Positions 17,936 through 25,731 of a stretch of DNA of 64,000 bases are shown in pieces. The notes under the pieces were generated by a model. The model made no database searches. It saw nothing but the letters and a program-made list of their open reading frames with translations, and had not been told where the DNA came from. Made by a program: the position numbers and the translations under genes. Where the stretch lies: assembly GCA_963816155.1 (NCBI GenBank), contig CAWFJE010000002.1:372001-436000 (forward strand). The letters run 5' to 3'. This stretch comes from JAXGXJ01 sp963816155 (lineage in GTDB: Bacteria > Actinomycetota > Thermoleophilia > RBG-16-64-13). How positions within the stretch are numbered: position 1 is the first letter of the stretch; each line of letters opens with the position of its first letter.

Positions 17936-19007
17936 CTGCTCTCCTTTCCTGGGTCGTGAGCAGGATCTTGACGACCCCGTCGGACCTCTTGTCGAAGATG
18001 TCGTAGGCCTGGAGGACGTCATCCAGGGCCATGCGATGGGTGATGAGGGGGGTGAGGTCCAGACGTCCTTCGGAGATGAACTCCACCAACTCCCCCACCC
18101 TGGATAGGTCGCCCATGCCGAAGGTGAGCCCGACGTTGCGGGCCATCATGCGCGGGGCGTTCACAGGGACAGGCTTCTGGAACACGCCCACCACCGACAC
18201 GGCGCCCCCAGGGGCAGCGACCGCCAAGGCGTTGCGGAGGGTCTCTTCCAGCCCCACGGCTTCGATGACGTATTCCGCTCCCCAGCCGTCGGTGACATCC
18301 TTGATGGTCTGGCGGACATCATCCTTGGAGGCATCCACCAGTACGTCGGCGCCCAGCCGGCTGGCTAGGGCCAGACGGTACTCCTCCACATCCACCACGA
18401 TGATGCGCGCAGGCTCGAACAGCCGAGCCGCGGCGACGGCGCACAACCCCACCGGTCCCGCGCCGAACACAGCCACGGTGTCGCCTGCCCGCACACCGGC
18501 TCCCCGGGGGCTCAGACCGGTGACCGCCGAATAGGCCGTGGCCAGGATGTCGCCGGCGAAGATGACCTGCTCGTCGGAGAGCCCCTGTGGTATCGGCTCC
18601 AGAACCACCTGACCGAAGGGCACGCGCACGTGGTCGGCCTGCGCGCCTTCCAGATCGCCGAACAGGGGCCCGTTGCCGAAGATGGCCCCGCGTTCGCAGG
18701 CCGAGGGCAGCCCGCGCCGGCAGGCGCGGCAGCGGCCGCACCAGACGGCGGCCGGTCCGACGACTCGGTCGCCGGGCCTGACGCGCGTGACCCCGGGTCC
18801 CACAGCCTCCACCACCCCCGTGAACTCGTGGCCGATGATGCTGCCTTCACGCATCTGGGGCATCAGACCGCGCAGGACGTGCAGGTCGCTACCGCAGATG
18901 CTCGCGGTCGTCACCCGTACGACGACGTCCTCGGGGTCGCGGACTACCGGCAGCGGCCGGTCTTCAAGCCGGATATCCCCAGGACCCCTGTAAACGACAG
19001 CCCTCAC
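17916..19007 (-). CDS. Zinc-dependent medium-chain alcohol dehydrogenase
   Basis: The protein is 363 aa. The catalytic-zinc Cys (SICGSDLHV, about residue 38) and GHEF are present, as are the four structural-zinc Cys in CGRCRACRRGLPSAC. The NAD-binding loop is AVFGAGPVGLCAVAAARL. It should oxidise a secondary or primary alcohol with NAD(P), in the threonine/sorbitol/glutathione-independent dehydrogenase group. The GTG start (19005-19007) follows GAGGGG, 13 bp after the SDR stop. It is the second gene of the TetR-controlled operon. Confidence 0.92.
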   Translation of the reverse strand: MRAVVYRGPGDIRLEDRPLPVVRDPEDVVVRVTTASICGSDLHVLRGLMPQMREGSIIGHEFTGVVEAVGPGVTRVRPGDRVVGPAAVWCGRCRACRRGLPSACERGAIFGNGPLFGDLEGAQADHVRVPFGQVVLEPIPQGLSDEQVIFAGDILATAYSAVTGLSPRGAGVRAGDTVAVFGAGPVGLCAVAAARLFEPARIIVVDVEEYRLALASRLGADVLVDASKDDVRQTIKDVTDGWGAEYVIEAVGLEETLRNALAVAAPGGAVSVVGVFQKPVPVNAPRMMARNVGLTFGMGDLSRVGELVEFISEGRLDLTPLITHRMALDDVLQAYDIFDKRSDGVVKILLTTQERRAGGSHES

Positions 19008-19020
19008 GCGACCCCTCGCC

Positions 19021-19800
19021 TCAGGCCTCAGAGGGCACGGTCAGTCCGTGCCAGGAGATGTACTCATCGTCGCTGGCCACTGTGCCGGTGACCGAACGGG
19101 CGTCCTGGCCAGCCAGGAAGATGGCGCAGGCGACCATGGCGGCAGGAGATGTCCAGCCGTGGCGGTCCTCCTCCTCCACCCACATGCGCATACCCTCCGT
19201 GCTTACCACTGTCGAGGGCTTGAGAGCGTTCACGGCGATGTTGTGCCGCCCCACCTCGGCCGCCAGGGCCCAGGTGAAGCGATCGAGCGCGGCTTTGGAG
19301 GCGGCATAGACCGCGCTGTAGCCCACAGTCCCGCTACCCCGCTCGTCGGCGGCCTCTGAAGAGATGTTGATGATGCTACCCCCGCCTTGAGCGATCATGG
19401 CAGGAAGGACGGCCTTGGCGCACATGAAGGGCCCCGTCACGTCCACCCTGAGGACGATCTCCCAGCGTTTCACCGGCATATCGATGACCGCAAAGGGGAA
19501 ATCCACAGCCGCGTTGTTCACCAGAACGTCTATGCGGCCGAAGGCGGCAAGCGTCGTTTCCACCATCGCCGCGACGCTCTCCTCTTTGGTCACGTCGCAG
19601 GGCACGGCCAGGGCTATGCCGCCCAGGGCCTCGATATCGGCCACCGTCTCGTGGATACTTCCGGGGAGACGCTCACTGGGAGCAGACTCGCTGCGGGCCG
19701 CGACCACGACCCTGGCGCCCTCCCGCGCGAAGCCAAGGGCGATCGCCTTGCCGATACCCCGGCTGGCCCCAGTGATGATCGCGACCTTGCCCTCCAGCAC
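19021..19800 (-). CDS. Short-chain dehydrogenase/reductase, first gene of the catabolic operon
   Basis: This is a 259-aa classical SDR, with ITGASRGIGKAIALGFA at the cofactor site, NNAAVDFPF, the catalytic Ser in IINISSEAADERG, and a Tyr-x-x-x-Lys motif (YAASK). The GTG at 19798-19800 is chosen: it has AGGAGGAG five bases upstream and begins one residue before the family's usual LEGKVAIITGAS start. An in-frame ATG at 19840-19842 would overlap the -10 box of the promoter and lie upstream of the transcription start, so it cannot be used. It is likely an NAD(P)-dependent oxidoreductase acting early in the pathway. Confidence 0.9.
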   Translation of the reverse strand: MLEGKVAIITGASRGIGKAIALGFAREGARVVVAARSESAPSERLPGSIHETVADIEALGGIALAVPCDVTKEESVAAMVETTLAAFGRIDVLVNNAAVDFPFAVIDMPVKRWEIVLRVDVTGPFMCAKAVLPAMIAQGGGSIINISSEAADERGSGTVGYSAVYAASKAALDRFTWALAAEVGRHNIAVNALKPSTVVSTEGMRMWVEEEDRHGWTSPAAMVACAIFLAGQDARSVTGTVASDDEYISWHGLTVPSEA

Positions 19801-19817
19801 CGTCTCCTCCTCTTTCG

Positions 19818-19835
19818 ATAGAGCGCTCGCTCTAC
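19818..19835. promoter_or_regulatory. TetR-type operator, site 2
   Basis: The inverted repeat ATAGAGCG-CT-CGCTCTAC has one mismatch from site 1 at 8253-8270. Identity continues into the flanks (one G before; GCAT after). It lies directly downstream of the -10 box of the large operon. Confidence 0.8.
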
Positions 19836-19837
19836 GC

Positions 19838-19867
19838 ATCATGGCAGAGACCCAGGTGGGCTGTCAA
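19838..19867 (-). promoter_or_regulatory. Promoter of the large catabolic operon
   Basis: On the minus strand, TTGACA (19862-19867), an 18-base spacer and CATGAT (19838-19843) are followed by GC and the palindrome. The spacing is identical to the promoter at 8273-8302, and both spacers end in CTG plus one base. Confidence 0.7.
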
Positions 19868-19980
19868 GTGGACGGGGCTGAGCCGATGCCGACCAAGTCG
19901 ACCCCCGACGCCGTCCGGCATCCGGCGCGGCGCCCTCGCCCACGACTCAGCCCCAGTCACCCGCTCTTTTTCGCCGCGAT

Positions 19981-20009
19981 TTGACTTATTGAACGATCTT
20001 TGCTCGAAT
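19981..20009 (+). promoter_or_regulatory. Candidate promoter of the APC permease
   Basis: TTGACT (19981-19986) and TCGAAT (20004-20009) lie 17 bases apart in an AT-richer patch of the 383-bp divergent intergenic region 19868-20250. The -10 match is partial. It would give a leader of about 230 nt. Confidence 0.4.
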
Positions 20010-20185
20010 TCTCACTATGGCATCCGGTCTCTTTCGGGGCGCACGACGACCACGCCGCTGGAGCCGTCGATTGCACCCCGCCGCCTCGCGTTTCTCCGGA
20101 GGCGGAAATGCTTTCCGTAGCGCATCGGGCACGCCGAGGAAGGAGTCGCGATGGAGTGACCGCGGGGGTGGTGCGTTCAACCTTG

Positions 20186-20230
20186 TGCGCAGGTACTAGC
20201 AACCGCGGGATTCCGCGAGACCCCTGCGCA
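20186..20230 (+). promoter_or_regulatory. Nested hairpin in the permease 5' leader
   Basis: TGCGCAGG (20186-20193) pairs perfectly with CCTGCGCA (20223-20230). Inside it CGCGG (20204-20208) and CCGCG (20213-20217) form a second stem with a GATT loop. The structure ends 10 nt before the GGGAGG ribosome-binding site of the ATG at 20251, so it could modulate translation. A further stem is CCGCCTC/GAGGCGG (20081-20087 / 20099-20105). No known riboswitch class was recognised. Confidence 0.45.
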
Positions 20231-20250
20231 GTGAGTTCTCGGGAGGTGCA

Positions 20251-21903
20251 ATGCGAGGAGACGGTGAGATAGCGTTCGCACGCAAGGCCAGCGGCCTCGT
20301 ACGCGGACTCAGCATGTGGGACGCCTTTGGCGTCGGCTTCATGAACCAGGGTCTGACCCCCAGCATCTGGGTGATGATCAGCCTGGGCCTCGGTGTATTC
20401 CTGGGTGGCAACTTGATCATCGCCACCGTCATTTCCCTGGTGCTGGCCGGTATCGGCTTCCCCCTCGTCTGGGGGATCCTGGGCGGTTCGATGCCCCGGT
20501 CCGGCGGCGAGTACATCTACAACTCCAGGATCATCCATCCCCTGATCGGTATCGGGGAGTCGTTCGGTAACGCGTTCATCTGGCTCATGTGGATCTACGT
20601 CCTGGCTCCGTGGATGGCGGACCCGGGCGCCATTATGCTCTCGGAGTTCATGGGTTGGGACTGGCTCTACAACGCAGCGAACGAGACCTTCCTCGGCGGA
20701 CTCTCCTACGATGCGGGGACGTTCGTCATCGCCACGATCACGAGTATCATCGCGTTCTCCTTCGTGGTGTTCGGCATCAAGGTGTTCGCCCGCGTACAGA
20801 AGGTGGTCATGGGCCTGGGACTCCTGGGCGCCCTTCTCATCATCATCACTCTCTTCATGTACAGCAAGCAGGACTTCATCACCGCCTGGAACAGCATCGC
20901 CGCGGAGAACAACTCGCTGAACTACAACGACTTCATCGCAGCGGCGAGTGCAGCGGCCGGCGAGGATATGCCCAGTACCTGGAACTGGTACGACACCTTC
21001 GGGGTGATGGTGGCCGGCTCCTGGCTCTTCGCCTACTCCTACTGCATCACGTTCATCGCCGGAGAGGTGAAGCGTCCGGACAAGGCCATCATCCTCTCCA
21101 ACTTCTTCGCCATCCTCGTACCTGCGGTGTTCATGATCCTGACCGCGATCGGTCTCTATCGCTTGGTCGACTTCAACTTCCTGTCGGCCGCGGCGTACGT
21201 CGACAACGCGGGGACCGACGTCATTGCGGGCTACAACATGCCGTGGAGCCCACACTACGTTGGGTTGGCGGCCATCGTCATGACGAACAAGGTGGTCCTG
21301 TTCCTCATGGCCTTCTCCTTCCTGCTGTTCACCCTCTGGTGGGTAGCGCTCTCCTACCTGGCCTTCCCGAGGATCATCTTCGCCTGGGGCATGGACCGCA
21401 TGGGTCCCAAGTGGTTCACCGACGTGAACGCGCGCTATGCCTCACCGGTCAAGAACTACATCCTGTGCTTCATCCTCGCGGAGATCTTGATCGCCGTCTA
21501 CACCTTCTACCTGCCCTTCCAGGAGCAGGGTCTCTCGGTGACCGCACTCGAGATCTTCTCGGTGTTCGGAGTCACAGCGATCGCCGCCGCCATCTTCCCG
21601 TTCTCCAAGCGTTCGAGGGGCATCTGGGAGGCGTCGCCGTATAGGAAGTGGAAGTTGCTGGGAGTGCCCGTGGTCACCTTGGGCGCCGTGGTCAACATGG
21701 TCTACCTGGCCATCCTGGCCGTCTTCTTCTTCTTCCAGGGTGATCGGAGCTCGGAACTCGAGGGCTTCACCTTCGCCACCGGGATGCTTATCCTGGCCAC
21801 CTGGGCCCTGGGCCTCCTCTGGTACGCCTTCTGGACCTGGAAGACCAAACGCACCTCGGGCATCAGCACAAATATGCTGACCGGAGAACTGCCGCCGGAG
21901 TGA
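20251..21903 (+). CDS. APC-family amino acid/organic cation permease
   Basis: The 550-aa protein has about 12 predicted membrane segments and the APC superfamily start: a helix-I region (LSMWDAFGVGFMNQGLTPS), then GGSMPRSGGEYIYNSRI, the conserved glycine-rich loop of amino acid permeases. It should import an amino acid, polyamine or related compound through the cytoplasmic membrane. The ATG follows GGGAGG by 4-5 nt. It is divergent from the TetR-controlled operon, sharing a 383-bp intergenic region, so it might serve the same substrate, but no copy of the TetR palindrome faces it. A strong hairpin follows at 21955-21983. Confidence 0.88.
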   Translation: MRGDGEIAFARKASGLVRGLSMWDAFGVGFMNQGLTPSIWVMISLGLGVFLGGNLIIATVISLVLAGIGFPLVWGILGGSMPRSGGEYIYNSRIIHPLIGIGESFGNAFIWLMWIYVLAPWMADPGAIMLSEFMGWDWLYNAANETFLGGLSYDAGTFVIATITSIIAFSFVVFGIKVFARVQKVVMGLGLLGALLIIITLFMYSKQDFITAWNSIAAENNSLNYNDFIAAASAAAGEDMPSTWNWYDTFGVMVAGSWLFAYSYCITFIAGEVKRPDKAIILSNFFAILVPAVFMILTAIGLYRLVDFNFLSAAAYVDNAGTDVIAGYNMPWSPHYVGLAAIVMTNKVVLFLMAFSFLLFTLWWVALSYLAFPRIIFAWGMDRMGPKWFTDVNARYASPVKNYILCFILAEILIAVYTFYLPFQEQGLSVTALEIFSVFGVTAIAAAIFPFSKRSRGIWEASPYRKWKLLGVPVVTLGAVVNMVYLAILAVFFFFQGDRSSELEGFTFATGMLILATWALGLLWYAFWTWKTKRTSGISTNMLTGELPPE

Positions 21904-21954
21904 GATCGTCGACCGGTCGCCACGGGCTGTTAATCGGCCGACGGTGACTGTGAA

Positions 21955-21983
21955 GGGGCGCCGCCGCGTCGCGGCGGCGCCCC
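21955..21983 (+). terminator. Strong terminator hairpin after the APC permease
   Basis: A perfect 13-bp stem, GGGGCGCCGCCGC / GCGGCGGCGCCCC, has a GTC loop. It starts 52 bp after the permease stop. The following TCATGTGTTT is only weakly T-rich, as is common in high-GC genomes. Confidence 0.75.
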
Positions 21984-22062
21984 TCATGTGTTTAGATGGT
22001 CGACGTGATATCGCATCTGCAGGCTTCGTGTGTCGCAAGTGGGTCAGAGAAGGAGTGGCAAG

Positions 22063-23007
22063 GTGCTCAAGCTGTTCTATGTGACCGATATCCACGGGTC
22101 CAACGTCTGCTACCGCAAGTTCCTGAACGCGCTACCGATCTACGGCGTGGACGTGGCCATCCTCAATGGTGATCTCTTGGGCAAGGTCCTTATCCCTCTT
22201 GTTGAAAAACAGGGCGGTGGACGAGAGTGTCACCTCATGGGCCAGTACACGGAGATGAACTCCGCCGACGAAATCGCAGCCCTCAAGAAGACGATTGAGA
22301 ATGCCGGATACTATTGGGCCGAACAGACCCGCGAAGAGTACGCGGCGATGAAGGACGATCCGGTCGCTATCGACGCCCTGTTCAAGGAGCGTGCTATCGA
22401 GCGCGTGGAGGAATGGCTCCAACTCGCCGACGAGCGCTTGGCCGGCAAGGACACCAAAGTCTATATCTGTCCCGGCAACGATGACTGGTGGGAGATCGAC
22501 GACATGATCGCCCGGTCCAACTCGCTCCTACCCTGCGACGATATGGTGGTGGAGTTCGACCGGTACACCATGATCTCGTCCTCGCGCTCCAACCCGACAC
22601 CGTGGGATACGCCGCGCGAAAGCCCTGAGGACGAACTGGCTGAGTACCTCGAGGGGCTCTGCCAGAGGGTGGGCACCTCCCCCAAGGACTTCGAGAACGT
22701 CATCTTCAACTTCCATGTTCCGCCGCACGGCTACTCACTCGACCTCTGTCCCAAGCTCGACGCGAACATGCGCATGGCAGCCGAAGAGAAGATCCATGCC
22801 GGTAGCATCGGGGCCAAGCAGGTGATCGAGAAGTATCAGCCCCTGTTGGGCCTGCACGGGCACATCCACGAATCGCGCGGTGCGCAGAAGGCGGGGCGCA
22901 CTCTCATGATCAACCCGGGCAGCGAGTACTCCGAGGGAGTCTTGAAAGGTGTGGTCGTGATGATGGACAAGCTGAAGATCAAAGACTACGTCTTCACCTC
23001 GGGCTAA
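22063..23007 (+). CDS. Metallophosphoesterase
   Basis: This 314-aa calcineurin-like phosphoesterase keeps all metal-binding blocks in order: DIHGS near the N-terminus, NGDLLG, PGNDDWW (about residue 145), FHVPPHG and GLHGHIHES near the C-terminus. It should be a two-metal (Mn/Fe-type) phosphodiesterase or phosphatase. Its N-terminal half has a long helical insert (about residues 45-130) between the second and third metal blocks, probably the specificity cap. The GTG at 22063 has GAAGGAG seven bases upstream and puts the first strand right at the start; a GTG at 22030 has no comparable site. It is followed 23 bp later by a nucleotidyltransferase-like gene with its own ribosome site, forming a two-gene operon. 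Confidence 0.87.
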   Translation: MLKLFYVTDIHGSNVCYRKFLNALPIYGVDVAILNGDLLGKVLIPLVEKQGGGRECHLMGQYTEMNSADEIAALKKTIENAGYYWAEQTREEYAAMKDDPVAIDALFKERAIERVEEWLQLADERLAGKDTKVYICPGNDDWWEIDDMIARSNSLLPCDDMVVEFDRYTMISSSRSNPTPWDTPRESPEDELAEYLEGLCQRVGTSPKDFENVIFNFHVPPHGYSLDLCPKLDANMRMAAEEKIHAGSIGAKQVIEKYQPLLGLHGHIHESRGAQKAGRTLMINPGSEYSEGVLKGVVVMMDKLKIKDYVFTSG

Positions 23008-23030
23008 TCCCGGGCCGGAAGGAGCCGACA

Positions 23031-23840
23031 GTGCCGACGCCGTTCATCCTCCCCAAGGACATCCCCCTCGACCAGTACCCCAAGCCGGAGATCTTTCTCA
23101 GCGAAGGGAAGCGGATAGTCGACGCGGCCCGCGACGCGGGATTCGACATGCGGGTGATGGGACCTCTCGCGCTCCACTACTGCTTCCCCGAGCGAGTGGA
23201 TCTCTACGCCCGTCTGGAACGCCTAGGGGAACGCTACTTCACCGACATCGATTTCGTGGCCGACGGCAAGAGCGGCGGCAAGATGAAGGGCTTGATGGAG
23301 AAGCTGGGCTACGAGTGCGACGTCAACACGCTTATGATGACCGGCAAGACCCGCCAGATCTACTACGGCGGCGCCGTGCCCATGATCGATGTCTTCCTCG
23401 ACAAACTCGACTACTGTCACGAGATCAGCTTCAAAGACCGCCTCAGGTTCGACCCCTACAGCATCTCCCTCACGGACATCACTCTCCAAAAACTGCAGAT
23501 CTGGGAGATCAACGACAAGGATCTGAAGGACCTGGAGTTCCTGTTCACGGTGGCCGAAGTCGGGGACGATGACGACGGGAAGATCAACCGCACCTACGTC
23601 GCCCGGCGACTGGGCGACGACTGGGGCTTCTGGTATACGGCCACCACCAACCTGGGCAGGGTGAAGGCCCACGTGGAAGGCGTGCTGGCTCTCGATGAGG
23701 GTCAGAAGGCCTTCGTCAAGCAGCGTTGCGACGAGTTCCTGGCCCGCATCGAAGAGGAACCCAAGACCAAGAGCTGGCAGAAACGGGCCAAGAAGGGTAC
23801 CGACAAGATCTGGTACAACACCAACTTCAGCGACTGGTGA
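23031..23840 (+). CDS. Nucleotidyltransferase-fold protein (AbiEii/MNT-like)
   Basis: This 269-aa protein has nucleotidyltransferase features: GPLALHYCF then TDIDFVADGK (Asp-x-Asp, about residues 68-70), a later acidic strand PMIDVFLDKL, and a following LTDITLQKLQIWEINDKDLK block that resembles the KLQ...KDxxDL part of AbiEii-like transferases. It lacks a clear Gly-Ser pair (GPLA instead), so activity is uncertain. The GTG follows GGAAGGAG by six bases. It is downstream of and co-transcribed with the metallophosphoesterase. The pairing suggests addition and removal of a phosphate-linked group, but that is inference. Confidence 0.6.
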   Translation: MPTPFILPKDIPLDQYPKPEIFLSEGKRIVDAARDAGFDMRVMGPLALHYCFPERVDLYARLERLGERYFTDIDFVADGKSGGKMKGLMEKLGYECDVNTLMMTGKTRQIYYGGAVPMIDVFLDKLDYCHEISFKDRLRFDPYSISLTDITLQKLQIWEINDKDLKDLEFLFTVAEVGDDDDGKINRTYVARRLGDDWGFWYTATTNLGRVKAHVEGVLALDEGQKAFVKQRCDEFLARIEEEPKTKSWQKRAKKGTDKIWYNTNFSDW

Positions 23841-23848
23841 TAGCCGCC

Positions 23849-23878
23849 GGTTCCTGACGGTTCCTGACGGTTCCTGAC
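23849..23878. repeat. Three tandem copies of GGTTCCTGAC
   Basis: Three exact 10-bp copies lie at 23849-23858, 23859-23868 and 23869-23878, between the convergent nucleotidyltransferase and LCP genes. The unit is too short and the locus too simple for a mobile element; it is a minor tandem repeat. Confidence 0.85.
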
Positions 23879-23898
23879 AGGACCAGCAGCAGGCCACG

Positions 23899-23924
23899 AG
23901 GCCCCTCGCGCTCGTGCGGGGCCT
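23899..23924. terminator. Hairpin between convergent genes
   Basis: AGGCCCC (23899-23905) and GGGGCCT (23918-23924) form a 7-bp stem overlapping the last bases of the LCP gene. Its place between two convergent genes suggests a shared terminator; there is no T-tract. Confidence 0.45.
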
Positions 23925-25527
23925 ACTTGACCCTCCAGCAGTCTGAGCCCCCCGTTGCCTCGGCCTCAGCCTTCTGCGCCTCCAGGATCTTCTCCGGATT
24001 GTTCATGTACTCCTGCACCGTCGCGTGGACAAGCTCGGTGTTGAGGATGTTGTAATTGAGTTCGTTGCGGCCGCTGATGTAGTCGGGCGGGCCGAAACCG
24101 ACGCTCACCATCCTGTCCGTCGCCACCTTGCTCCTCACCCGGATGAGATCCGAGATCCGGTCGAGGGGAATATCGGTCTTCATGTTCTCCTGGATGGCCT
24201 TGAGGACCTTGGGAAAATTGAGAGCGAGGTCGGTGACCCCATTCTGGTAGAGCAGAGCCATGATCACGCAGCGCTGCCGGCGCATGCGGTCGTAGTCGCT
24301 GTTGCCGGTGCGAGAACGTCCGAAGGCCAAGGCTTCGTGACCATCGAGCTCCTGGATGCCCGGCTTGATGTCGTACACCTTGAAGTCCTCATCGGCTGTG
24401 GGGGGTGACAGCCGCACCCACACCCGCTCCTTCACGTTGATCTTGACGCCGCCGAAGGCATCCACCAGATCGACGAACCCTCCCATGTTCACCACCGCGT
24501 AGTGCTGGATAGGAATGCCCAGCAGCCGGCCGGCCGTGTCTTTGAGGACCTCCGCGCCCGGATCACCACCTTCCGGCGCCAGTTCCGGATGCTCGCTCGC
24601 CGCCTCGTACAGGTTGCTGATCATATCGACGTAGACATCGGTCTTCAGAGCCTTCGCAGCCGCCTCGCTGAGGGGCAGACTGCCGGTGTTGCGCGGGATG
24701 CCGAACAGAGCCACCGAGCCCTTCTCCAGATCCACCGTCGCCACCATGACCGAATCAGCGCGCGCACCTCTGCGCCCGTAGCCGGCATCGGTACCGATGA
24801 GAAGAATCGAGAGCCGCTGGTCCTCACCCCAGTCCAAGGGTGGCTCGGTCGTGGTAGTCGGCGCTTCGGTGGTGGTAGTCGTGCTGCGGGTCGTCACCGT
24901 AGACCCGGTCGGCGCTGTGGAGAGCGTGGTAGGGACTGTCGTTGTCGTGGTCGACGAGATAGACGTCGAGGTGGTGTCGGACACGTCCTCATCCACGAAG
25001 ACCGTGATCAGGAAGTCCCGCGAGAGATAGGCGTAGTAGCCTGCCACCACGTGCGGCGCCAGCGTCAGGAACAGGAGGACGACAAGCCCCGCTCCGGCCA
25101 GGACACCGGCCATCGAGGAGCCGCGCCGAGACGGAGGCGGTGTCGGAGGTAAGCTCTCGAGATCGGCCGCAGGCCGGACCGCGGGTTCCGCGGGCGGATA
25201 GGTGTGGCTGTCTGGGCGAGGTCTCCCGGTCAGATAGGCGTCCAACACCGCGTACAGCCGGAAGGCCAGGAACACGACGTTGGCCGCGAGCAGAGCCAAG
25301 AGCACCGTGGGCTGGATGGCCCAGGCGAGAACCGTGTCCCAACCCACCATGCTCATCACCAACAGCATGGCCACGAGCACCGCAACGATCCCGACCAGGA
25401 TCAACCCCCGCCGCCGGGCGCCGGCGGCGATCTGGCCGGTGCCGGGCACCAAGGCCGACAGGAAGGCATGAAGCAGGCGACGAACGTAGCTGAAGCCGCC
25501 GCGCGCGTAGCGATCGGCGCGCCTCAT
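23923..25527 (-). CDS. LytR-CpsA-Psr (LCP) family cell-wall glycopolymer ligase
   Basis: The protein is 534 aa. Two or three membrane segments lie in the N-terminal ~170 residues (LILVGIVAVLVAMLLVMSMV; VLLALLAANVVFLAF; VLAGAGLVVLLFLTLA). A Thr/Ser-rich linker (~185-240) follows, then an extracellular LCP domain with RADSVMVATVD, FGIPRNTGSLPL and GHEALAFGRSRTG, the Arg/Asp positions that bind pyrophosphate-lipid substrates in the family. LCP proteins transfer secondary polymers from a lipid carrier to peptidoglycan. The extended N-terminal membrane part, with an early SALVPGTGQIAAG segment, is longer than the single anchor of most LCP proteins. The ATG start is at 25525-25527. Confidence 0.9.
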   Translation of the reverse strand: MRRADRYARGGFSYVRRLLHAFLSALVPGTGQIAAGARRRGLILVGIVAVLVAMLLVMSMVGWDTVLAWAIQPTVLLALLAANVVFLAFRLYAVLDAYLTGRPRPDSHTYPPAEPAVRPAADLESLPPTPPPSRRGSSMAGVLAGAGLVVLLFLTLAPHVVAGYYAYLSRDFLITVFVDEDVSDTTSTSISSTTTTTVPTTLSTAPTGSTVTTRSTTTTTEAPTTTTEPPLDWGEDQRLSILLIGTDAGYGRRGARADSVMVATVDLEKGSVALFGIPRNTGSLPLSEAAAKALKTDVYVDMISNLYEAASEHPELAPEGGDPGAEVLKDTAGRLLGIPIQHYAVVNMGGFVDLVDAFGGVKINVKERVWVRLSPPTADEDFKVYDIKPGIQELDGHEALAFGRSRTGNSDYDRMRRQRCVIMALLYQNGVTDLALNFPKVLKAIQENMKTDIPLDRISDLIRVRSKVATDRMVSVGFGPPDYISGRNELNYNILNTELVHATVQEYMNNPEKILEAQKAEAEATGGSDCWRVK

Positions 25528-25731
25528 GACCCGGATTGCGAAACGGGCGGAGGCAGCGTCTCAATCGCTCCCCGCAAGACTACTGGAAGCATCTCACTCG
25601 TCCTGGCGTCAGGAAATCAGTTTGACCCCTCAGACTTGGCCGGCGAGGGCCCGGTTCCTGCTGGTCGGCACCGTATGGTAGTCCTTGTGAACCCGTCTGC
25701 ACAGGGTAGGAGGTTGCCGGGGAGATACTGT

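Noticed and set aside
19838..19842. ATG at 19840-19842 as the start of the first SDR
   Set aside because: It overlaps the -10 box of the promoter and would lie before the transcription start. The GTG at 19798-19800 has a strong ribosome site.
20010..20250. Glycine or guanidine riboswitch before the permease
   Set aside because: None of the conserved core motifs of these classes could be found; only generic hairpins are visible.
23849..23878. Start of a CRISPR array
   Set aside because: The three 10-bp units are adjacent with no spacers and far shorter than CRISPR repeats.
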